NCBI GenBank assembly: GCA_003646525.1
Contig: QMKU01000021.1
Location: 1-10,805, forward strand
Length of the DNA: 10,805 nt
Reading direction: 5' to 3'
From: Campylobacterota bacterium
GTDB lineage: Bacteria; Campylobacterota; Campylobacteria; Campylobacterales; Sulfurovaceae
The notes beneath the pieces are model-generated. The model was not told where the DNA came from. It saw only the letters and a list, made by a program, of their open reading frames with translations, and did no database searches. Positions within the stretch are counted from its first letter, which is position 1. Every line of letters begins with the position of its first letter. Below, piece after piece: positions 1 through 6,382 of this stretch. The translations under genes and the position numbers were made by a program.

Positions 1-15
1 CCAAATAATAGATAC

Positions 16-66
16 TTGGAGCAGGGACTTCAGTCCCGTCAAACGGGACTGAAGTCCCTGCTCCAA
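16..66. repeat. Perfect 24-bp inverted repeat (REP/MITE-like hairpin)
   Basis: Arms at 16-39 and 43-66 are exact reverse complements around a 3-nt loop (CAA). Each arm is itself palindromic: GGGACT-TC-AGTCCC at 24-37 and GGGACT-GA-AGTCCC at 45-58, so it could fold as one long hairpin or two small ones. A second, shorter inverted pair (CCAAAT at 1-6, ATTTGG at 77-82) flanks it, so the element may extend beyond the left edge. It starts 47 nt past the bioV stop and could block transcription, but no T-run follows on either strand, so it is not a classic intrinsic terminator. The GGGACTTCAGTCCC core resembles dispersed palindromes in many bacterial genomes; that comparison is from memory. Confidence 0.9.
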
Positions 67-113
67 AACGCCTAACATTTGGGAGTTATTTCTGTTTTAT
101 TCCTAAGCTTAGT

Positions 114-626
114 TTAGAATTGCAACAGATGTCCTGCATCCTTGACAAGTTCTGTTGTCGTAAGTTCAGAGAAAAAAGTAAAAGCCTGATTACTTTGAAT
201 GATCTTATCTTCTCCTCCCAAATAAACTTCTATCTGTGCCCCTCTCTCAAGTACTTCAATTATTTTTTTCTCCTCCCAACGGTAGCTTAGAAGAGCTTCA
301 AGATCTTCTCTTTTGCCGAAAGAGAGATAGGGAGAGAGATCAACTTTGGCAGGATAAGTTACATTGTTTAAAAATTGCTGTATATACATGTCATGATCTT
401 GATCAAAATAACGCAGTTGCGTGCGAATAAAACTTTTTTTTTCTGACTGAAAAAAGGCAGGAGAGAGAAGGATCAGCTTTTCGATACGCTCTTGACTCCG
501 ATAGAGAGTCTCAAACGCTACCTGCGCACCGTAACTAAAGCCAGCAATGGTAAAATCAGATTTATCCAGAAAAGGTGCAAAAAATCCCTCTTCGCCCAAG
601 AGTGAAAAGCCGTTAAAATATTTCAC
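114..626 (-). CDS. bioV: Pimeloyl-ACP methyl ester esterase BioV (alpha/beta hydrolase), biotin synthesis
   Basis: A small 170-aa alpha/beta hydrolase. The nucleophile elbow GFSYGAQ gives Ser31; likely partners are Asp140 (GGEDK) and His166 (DAGHLLQF, at the extreme C-terminus), completing a Ser-Asp-His triad in a protein with almost no cap domain. BioV of Helicobacter demethylates pimeloyl-ACP methyl ester, the step done by BioH in E. coli; the N-terminus (KYFNGFSLLGEE) and size fit that family. I place the start at GTG 626, not ATG 704. The 26 extra residues are basic, lie wholly inside the preceding gene and do not look like hydrolase sequence, while GTG 626 has AAGAG 7 nt upstream. It overlaps the ftsH-like gene by 14 nt, so it is probably translationally coupled as the last operon gene. 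No other biotin gene is nearby. It contains an A9 run (434-442). Identity as BioV rather than another small esterase is good but not certain. Confidence 0.8.
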   Translation of the reverse strand: MKYFNGFSLLGEEGFFAPFLDKSDFTIAGFSYGAQVAFETLYRSQERIEKLILLSPAFFQSEKKSFIRTQLRYFDQDHDMYIQQFLNNVTYPAKVDLSPYLSFGKREDLEALLSYRWEEKKIIEVLERGAQIEVYLGGEDKIIQSNQAFTFFSELTTTELVKDAGHLLQF

Positions 627-2277
627 GAATAATCTCTTGGGTCTGTTCACGGGTAATATTTTCGTTTTCCAACAAATAGGTAGAAATTTTTGTATGCGTC
701 TCATAGAGCTTATCTAAAATAGTATTAACCTCCTCCTGTGCGCTTTGTAGGATCATCTCTTCATCATTCAAATGATTTGAAAAGTGCTCACCCATGCCAT
801 AATCATGTACTAAACGATGTGTTAAATCTTTTGCCTGCGTGATATCCCTGCCTGCATTGGTGAACTTCTCACTGTAAGCCCTTTGTGTAGCTACACTACC
901 TGCGAGATAGACTTTGACACGATTGAGTATCTGACTCTTAGAGATGATCTCATGGTCTTGCTCTAACAGTCGAGTAGTCACTATGCCTATCTTTTCAAAA
1001 TCTACATCCAGCCAAGTAGCAGCAAGTGCTTTGGCACCTTGGTAAACAGCCTGTATCTCCCTCTCTTCGTCACTAAAGCTCATAATGCGGCGCTTGCCTA
1101 GCAAAACCTTCTCCTTGACCGCTTCAAAGTCATCTAATTCAACTATTTTGCGATCCTTTCGCATCGCATGAATAGCAGCTTCATTGGTCAGTGTCGCCAA
1201 AGCGGCACTGTTGAAACCTACCGTCATCTTCGCGACAGCATCAAGATCAACTTCATGAGGTTTTTTTGCCAAATAGAGTTGCAGTGTTTTGATCCGTTCA
1301 TGCATATCTGGCAGAGAGATATGGATGCGTCTATCAAATCGCCCTGCCCTGAGTAACGCTTCATCGAGAACATCCACTTTGTTTGTCGCACCAATAATGA
1401 TCACTCCCGAACTCTCCTCGAAACCATCCATCTCGGTCAGTAGTTGATTGAGTGTCGCTTCTCTCTCATCATTTCGAAACTCACCCCTACTCTTGCCCAC
1501 AGCATCGATCTCATCAATAAATATAATACTCGGTGCCATCTGTTTTGCCTTTTTGAAAAGTTCACTCACTCGTTTGGCACCCATCCCAACATAGATATAA
1601 ACAAAAGAGGCACCACTCTGATAAAAGAAAGGGACACCAGCTTCACCGGCAACTGCCTTGGAAATCAATGTTTTTCCAACACCAGGAGGACCAATCAGTA
1701 GCACACCCTTGGGAAGCCTAATATCCAATTCACGATATTTTTGTGGCTCTCTCAAAAAATCAATAATCTCCTCAAGCTCCTCTTTGACATCATCAATGCC
1801 TGCCACATCAGAAAATGTTATTGTAGAAGTTATCGCCTTGATCTCTTCAGGTTTGACAATCTCTTCTACAGGGTCTATTTCATGATGAAACTTCTCAAGT
1901 TCTATATTTTGTTTACTTGTTGTCATCTTAAAAAGAAAACCAAATGCAATGACAATAATCAATAGATAAAAGAGTTCAAAAATATAACTTCGATCTCCTA
2001 TGACCTCAACGGGGTACTTTTGAAAAAGTACTTTTGTATTGATGGATCCCTTATATATCTTATAAGTCTGAGTATTTGTCAGTAGGCGAAGATACTCACC
2101 ATCAATAATGATCTTTGTGATACGATTCTCTGTATAGAGTTTACTTGCTTCTGATGCGGTGATATCTTGACTACTATCACGCAGAAATGCAAATGCAAAA
2201 AGCAATAAGAGCATTGCCAATAGACCTACAATAATCTGAATATTTTTCTTGTTAAAATTTTGTCCGATTACCTTCAC
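613..2277 (-). CDS. FtsH-like membrane AAA+ ATPase lacking the HEXXH protease site
   Basis: This 554-aa protein has FtsH architecture: TM1 about 13-32, a short periplasmic segment about 33-97, TM2 about 98-117, an AAA+ module about 150-395, then a C-terminal region matching the peptidase domain. The motor looks intact: Walker A GPPGVGKT (196-203), Walker B IIFIDEID (251-258), arginine fingers in LLRAGRFDRR (R313, R316) and a pore loop YIYVG with an aromatic at 229. In active FtsH the zinc motif reads YHEAGH; here 412-417 read YQGAKA, so both histidines and the catalytic glutamate are missing. Asp478 (GRDI), at the place of the third metal ligand, remains. It is shorter than usual FtsH (about 640 aa). 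The start is GTG 2277, supported by a strong GGAGGTGA 3 nt upstream, inside mtaB, with a 26-nt overlap. A substrate unfolding, dislocating or adaptor role at the inner membrane is inferred; a separate active FtsH is presumably encoded elsewhere. Confidence 0.9.
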   Translation of the reverse strand: MKVIGQNFNKKNIQIIVGLLAMLLLLFAFAFLRDSSQDITASEASKLYTENRITKIIIDGEYLRLLTNTQTYKIYKGSINTKVLFQKYPVEVIGDRSYIFELFYLLIIVIAFGFLFKMTTSKQNIELEKFHHEIDPVEEIVKPEEIKAITSTITFSDVAGIDDVKEELEEIIDFLREPQKYRELDIRLPKGVLLIGPPGVGKTLISKAVAGEAGVPFFYQSGASFVYIYVGMGAKRVSELFKKAKQMAPSIIFIDEIDAVGKSRGEFRNDEREATLNQLLTEMDGFEESSGVIIIGATNKVDVLDEALLRAGRFDRRIHISLPDMHERIKTLQLYLAKKPHEVDLDAVAKMTVGFNSAALATLTNEAAIHAMRKDRKIVELDDFEAVKEKVLLGKRRIMSFSDEEREIQAVYQGAKALAATWLDVDFEKIGIVTTRLLEQDHEIISKSQILNRVKVYLAGSVATQRAYSEKFTNAGRDITQAKDLTHRLVHDYGMGEHFSNHLNDEEMILQSAQEEVNTILDKLYETHTKISTYLLENENITREQTQEIIREIF

Positions 2278-3502
2278 GGTTCACCTCCACTTGATTGAGC
2301 AACACCCAGTTGCTACTGAGATCTTCATCTGACAAGACCTCTACGCGATTAAAATACTGGTCAAAACCATGGTAAATACCCCCTGATCCATTTTCTAGTA
2401 AAACCTCTAGATTCTTTGAATGAGACTGCCGGAAAGCAAAGTTCTTTGCCTTTACAACTTCAGTTAATTCCCGATGCCTATCCTTGGCTCTATTACCTAA
2501 AATCTCTGGGCGCATAAGGGCAGAGGGTGTATTGTCTCGTTTGGAGTAACGGAAGGCATGCAGGTGAGTCAACGGAAACCTCTCTATATGATCCATCGCT
2601 TCACCCCATACCTCATCTGTCTCTCCTGGATGCCCTACAATGAAATCTGTACCCAAGGCATAACCTTTTGATGCGATCTTTTCAAAAAGCTCAAGATCTG
2701 TATCAAAACGATTACGACGACTCATCAACTCCAACATAGTATCACTACTATGCTGCAAAGCAATATGCAGATGCCTAGCCATCCAAGGTTCACCTAGCAA
2801 CTCCAAAAATTCATCATCTATCTGTATCGGCTCCAGACTTCCAATGCGAATTCGTCTGACACCACGAATAGTGCTGATAGACTTGAGAAGTTTCGCCATA
2901 GAGCTACCCTGGTCCCTGCCATAACTACCGACATTTGTACCTGTCAATATAAATTCACCAAAACCATTACTAGCAAGCTTTTGAATTTGCGCTAGGATGA
3001 TCTCTTCTCTGTGACTCCTTGCATCTCCCCTGACAGCAGGAATGATGCAGTAGGAGCAACGAAAATCACACCCCTCCTGTATCTTGACAAAAGCCCTACT
3101 CTTACCTACAAACTCTTCAACTATTGTTGAATCAATATGTCTCAAATCACCTATCTCATAAAATCGCTCAGGTCTCTTGAGTATCTCATTGATCTTCTCT
3201 TTTTCTGAGTGCCCCATCACACCAAAAACCTTTTCATCACCAAAGAGAGATTCTCCCTTGGAGTGAGAACCACAACCTGCCAAAACTACTTTGAGATGTG
3301 GGTTTTTACGCTTGAGTCCATTAATATAGCTTCTCACTGAAGCATCCGCCCCATTGGTCACAGTGCAAGAGTTAACAACTACGATATCACTCTCCTCCTC
3401 ATTCAAAGAGAGTTCAAATTCACGAAGCTTGGAGATCATCACTTGTGTGTCAAATTGATTGGTACGACAGCCAAAGGTTTTAAAAAAGACTCTTTTATTC
3501 AT
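2252..3502 (-). CDS. mtaB: tRNA (N6-threonylcarbamoyladenosine(37)-C2)-methylthiotransferase MtaB
   Basis: A radical-SAM methylthiotransferase of 416 aa that turns t6A into ms2t6A at position 37 of ANN-decoding tRNAs. The N-terminal MTTase domain carries three cysteines for the second 4Fe-4S cluster: C12 (GCRTNQ), C46 (NSCTVTN) and C77 (AGCGSHS). The radical-SAM cluster motif CX3CX2C is at C145, C149 and C152, followed by IIPAVRG. The core runs to about residue 355, and a TRAM-like RNA-binding region fills about 361-412. The KTFGCRTNQ start and GSLEP motif favour MtaB over MiaB or RimO. The ATG overlaps the mscS stop as ATGA, with GGAG 7 nt upstream (3510-3513). Its 3' end overlaps the ftsH-like gene by 26 nt. 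Length and motifs are complete, with no sign of decay. Confidence 0.93.
   Translation of the reverse strand: MNKRVFFKTFGCRTNQFDTQVMISKLREFELSLNEEESDIVVVNSCTVTNGADASVRSYINGLKRKNPHLKVVLAGCGSHSKGESLFGDEKVFGVMGHSEKEKINEILKRPERFYEIGDLRHIDSTIVEEFVGKSRAFVKIQEGCDFRCSYCIIPAVRGDARSHREEIILAQIQKLASNGFGEFILTGTNVGSYGRDQGSSMAKLLKSISTIRGVRRIRIGSLEPIQIDDEFLELLGEPWMARHLHIALQHSSDTMLELMSRRNRFDTDLELFEKIASKGYALGTDFIVGHPGETDEVWGEAMDHIERFPLTHLHAFRYSKRDNTPSALMRPEILGNRAKDRHRELTEVVKAKNFAFRQSHSKNLEVLLENGSGGIYHGFDQYFNRVEVLSDEDLSSNWVLLNQVEVNREGNRTKF
2281..2288 (-). promoter_or_regulatory. Strong Shine-Dalgarno setting the GTG start of the ftsH-like gene
   Basis: The minus strand reads GGAGGTGA, then ACC, then GTG. This near-consensus ribosome binding site lies inside the 3' end of mtaB. 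It fixes the start at GTG 2277 and shows that the overlapping gene is translated from its own site. Confidence 0.8.
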
Positions 3503-5265
3503 ACGGCAACTCCACTATCTTTATGACTATCTTCAGAAGGCAGAGGAGGCTTTCTCACATCTTTGTCTACATAGATAGATTGTGTAGGATAGGCCAGAAA
3601 GATATCTTTTTCTGCTTGCATTCGTTCGATGATTTCACTAGAGATAGTACTTCGCAAAGTCAGTGTAGCATAAGCATTGGTGAGATACCATACACTTATC
3701 TTCATACCATAAGGCTCAATGAAAGAGAAGATACGAGGTTCAACATTGGTATTTCGTATGCTATAGCTACTTCGTAGTTTATTGAGCTGTTTTCTTGTAA
3801 TATCGGTATACCCCTTGGAGTACTTTTTACTTACCTCTTTGCCAATAGAAGTTGCCTTGCTTATATTAGAATCGAAAGTAACAACAATATCAATACCATC
3901 CCATACAGTTTTGAGACCAGCGTGAGAGTAGTTAGCTATCATATCGGTAAAGATGTAATTATTGGGGATAAAAATGATTCTTCCGCCTCGTCTATTTTCC
4001 ATATAGGTTGTCAAGGTTACATCCTCATGCAGCGTCATACGCATCATAGATATATCTACTATATCTCCTACATATGCCACATCTCCTCGAACAAATTTTA
4101 CCCTATCTCCTACATGGATTGCCCCACCAATCATAATAACAAACCAACCCATCAAACTCATAAACCAATCTTTCATCGCAATCGCTATACCAGCTGAAGC
4201 AAAACTCAATACAGTCACAAGATAACTAACATTCTCAATATATGAGAAGAGTAGGATCATAACAAGCAGTGATATGAAGGTAATATTGAGTGCTTTATTG
4301 ATCATATAAAAACGATCATTATCAGACATATACCTATGTGCTAGAAATTTTCCTAGAAAAAAGAGTGCGAGAAAAAATAGTACAATTCCACCGATCGAGA
4401 GAGTCTTCTCCATCTCTTTTTTGATTTCAACTCTAAGTTTTAGTTTGATCTCATCTATTTTTTTGGTATAAACACTTTGAGTTGTTTTGAATATATCTAA
4501 AACAGGTGCAAATATTTTAAGTTTTTCATGGATATCAACAAGTAGTTCTTTATACTCTTCATTTTCAGAATCAAACTTGATCAACTCTTCAAGAACCTTC
4601 TCCTCCTCTTGAAACTTATTGACTATTTGCCTGAGGGAAAAATAACGAGCATTATATGCCTCTTGTTCCGAGAGAAGTTTCTTTTCGTAAGATATAGCTG
4701 TGACAATAGCGATAGGATTGCTGACAGTAGGAATATCATCTAAAGGTTCTGGTTTGATAATCTCCTTAAATGGATCTTTTTTATACTCTTCTAGAAGTTG
4801 CAACTTCCCATCAATAGTCTTCTCTTTATTGATGAGAATATCCAAACCTGCCTTCTCACTATCTGTTAAGTTAAATCTACTGTTCAGATAAGTTGTTTTT
4901 GTATTGATATCTTTTTTCTCATCTATCAGATATAGATAAGTATGATAATTGCTATAAATTTTAGACCAAATATTATTATGCAACAGAGACTTATCCAACT
5001 CTTTTTTACGATCAAGAAGAAGTTTTATAGTAGTCTCTTTATTCTTTAAAATCTTTTTTTCTCTATCTTTATTGCTCTTAGGATCATTTTTTTGAAGTTT
5101 TTTCCCCTGCTTGGTCTCTCTGGAGGGAGGTGCATCATTGCTTGATAGAGTTGAAGTGATGATATTATTGAGCTTTGTGAATGTGCTACTCTCTTCTCCA
5201 AAAGCTGCCACGGCAGAGAGAGATACTATCAAAAAAAGTGACAACAGAAGAGAGCGGAGTATCAT
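3499..5265 (-). CDS. MscS-family mechanosensitive ion channel with long N-terminal extracytoplasmic domain
   Basis: A 588-aa inner-membrane protein. A signal peptide (1 to about 21, hydrophobic core LLLSLFLIVSLSAVAA) is followed by a lysine- and glutamate-rich, helical, probably coiled-coil domain to about 287, expected in the periplasm. Membrane segments are about 290-308, 321-342 and 347-383; the last is the glycine- and alanine-rich pore helix region (SFASAGIAIAMKDW). The MscS beta domain follows (GAIHVGDRVKF at 381-391, then FIPNN at 432-436 and NYSH at 445-448), then a cytoplasmic domain to the end. Such channels release osmolytes on hypo-osmotic shock. The large N-terminal domain recalls MscK/MscM-type enlarged homologues rather than the minimal MscS of about 286 aa. 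The start ATG 5265 is 2 nt after the aroB TAG. Its ribosome site is weak (GGGG 7 nt upstream), so coupling to aroB translation is likely. Confidence 0.9.
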   Translation of the reverse strand: MILRSLLLSLFLIVSLSAVAAFGEESSTFTKLNNIITSTLSSNDAPPSRETKQGKKLQKNDPKSNKDREKKILKNKETTIKLLLDRKKELDKSLLHNNIWSKIYSNYHTYLYLIDEKKDINTKTTYLNSRFNLTDSEKAGLDILINKEKTIDGKLQLLEEYKKDPFKEIIKPEPLDDIPTVSNPIAIVTAISYEKKLLSEQEAYNARYFSLRQIVNKFQEEEKVLEELIKFDSENEEYKELLVDIHEKLKIFAPVLDIFKTTQSVYTKKIDEIKLKLRVEIKKEMEKTLSIGGIVLFFLALFFLGKFLAHRYMSDNDRFYMINKALNITFISLLVMILLFSYIENVSYLVTVLSFASAGIAIAMKDWFMSLMGWFVIMIGGAIHVGDRVKFVRGDVAYVGDIVDISMMRMTLHEDVTLTTYMENRRGGRIIFIPNNYIFTDMIANYSHAGLKTVWDGIDIVVTFDSNISKATSIGKEVSKKYSKGYTDITRKQLNKLRSSYSIRNTNVEPRIFSFIEPYGMKISVWYLTNAYATLTLRSTISSEIIERMQAEKDIFLAYPTQSIYVDKDVRKPPLPSEDSHKDSGVAV

Positions 5266-5267
5266 TC

Positions 5268-6314
5268 CTAGACCCCAAACTCTGAAAGAACTTCTTTGAC
5301 GATGGATGATTTAATATCTTTTTGGATATAGTAGTCTCCTATACCATTTGAAAGTATAAATTTAATACTATTGTTGGCACTTTTTTTATCAAGAAAGAAG
5401 TGCTCATAAAAATCATCTACATCTTTGATTATATACTTTGTCGGAAGATCAAACTTTTTTAAAATCATCACAACCTCCTCCTCTTCCTGTAGGGACATGA
5501 GATCAAGTTTCACTGCCAATCTATTTGCCATCACGATACCAATCGCAACCGCTTCTCCATGCAAATAGGTTGTATAGTCTGTTTCATTTTCTATCACATG
5601 GCCAAAAGTATGACCGTAATTAAGAACTGCTCGTATACCTGCCTCCTTCTCATCCTGATTGACCACTTCTGCTTTTAGCTCCACGCTTCTTCTTATCGTC
5701 TCTTTGAGTGTGGACTCATCTTTGAGATCTGCTTTTTTGAGAAAGTTAAAATATGTTTTATCAAACATCACTGCCATCTTGATAATCTCCGCAACACCTG
5801 CTGCAAACTCGCGTGGAGGAAGTGTTTGAAGAAATGAAGGATCGATATAGACGGCTTTGGGCTGATAAAAAGCGCCGATCAAGTTCTTGCCGTATTTATT
5901 ATTGACACCAGTTTTCCCTCCCACACTAGCATCTACTTGGCTCAATAGCGTTGTAGGGACTTGTACAAAATCAATTCCTCTTTGATAGAGTGAAGCAACA
6001 AACCCAGTCATATCGCCTATCACTCCTCCGCCCAATGCTATCAAAAGCGACTTGCGATCTAGTTTGTGCTCAAACAGTTGATCAAGAATCGCTTCAATAC
6101 TATCAAGTGTCTTATATGCTTCCCCATCTGGTACCATAACAACATGGAGTTCATTTGCCTCTACTTTTTTCAACAGTGCATCAAGGTGATAACCTGCCAC
6201 AGTCGGATTGGTCACCACAGCAACTTTCGTATCAAAAGTCAGCATTGGCAAAGAATCAATAGTGATATCATAAGTCGTTTTAGGTACATTAAGTAACTCG
6301 ATAGGTACAATCAT
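5268..6314 (-). CDS. aroB: 3-dehydroquinate synthase
   Basis: The second shikimate-pathway enzyme: it converts DAHP to 3-dehydroquinate using NAD+ and a divalent metal in the cytosol. It has the usual full length (348 aa). Visible signatures are PDGEAYKTL (62-70), the NAD-binding glycine run LGGGVIGDMTGF (94-105), VPTTLLSQVDASVGGKTGVN (119-138), the KNLIGAFYQP block (143-152), and metal ligands Glu176 (VAEIIK), His235 (NYGHTFGH) and His252 (LHGE). The start ATG 6314 has AAGGG about 7 nt upstream. The gene is followed 2 nt later by the mscS gene. A 68-nt gap upstream may hold its own promoter. No defect is visible; its link with channel and tRNA-modification genes is likely positional rather than functional. 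Confidence 0.97.
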   Translation of the reverse strand: MIVPIELLNVPKTTYDITIDSLPMLTFDTKVAVVTNPTVAGYHLDALLKKVEANELHVVMVPDGEAYKTLDSIEAILDQLFEHKLDRKSLLIALGGGVIGDMTGFVASLYQRGIDFVQVPTTLLSQVDASVGGKTGVNNKYGKNLIGAFYQPKAVYIDPSFLQTLPPREFAAGVAEIIKMAVMFDKTYFNFLKKADLKDESTLKETIRRSVELKAEVVNQDEKEAGIRAVLNYGHTFGHVIENETDYTTYLHGEAVAIGIVMANRLAVKLDLMSLQEEEEVVMILKKFDLPTKYIIKDVDDFYEHFFLDKKSANNSIKFILSNGIGDYYIQKDIKSSIVKEVLSEFGV

Positions 6315-6336
6315 GGCAAAACCCTTTTTTGGAATT

Positions 6337-6342
6337 AGTATA
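6337..6342 (-). promoter_or_regulatory. Possible -10 element for aroB operon
   Basis: In the 68-nt AT-rich gap before aroB, the minus strand reads AAATTATACTAATTCC. TATACT would serve as a -10 box about 22 nt before the ATG. There is no convincing -35, but Campylobacterota sigma-70 promoters often lack one. The gap is short enough that read-through from the upstream gene is equally possible. Confidence 0.3.
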
Positions 6343-6382
6343 ATTTCCTTTATTTTAACTTAAATAGCTTTAGAAGTGCCTA

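Noticed and set aside
16..66. Classic Rho-independent terminator for the operon
   Set aside because: The stem is strong, but neither strand has a T-run after it, so I list it as a repeat that may only incidentally affect transcription.
626..704. ATG 704 as the start of bioV
   Set aside because: The extra 26 residues lie fully within the ftsH-like gene, are basic and unlike hydrolase sequence. GTG 626 has a spaced AAGAG and gives the compact family length.
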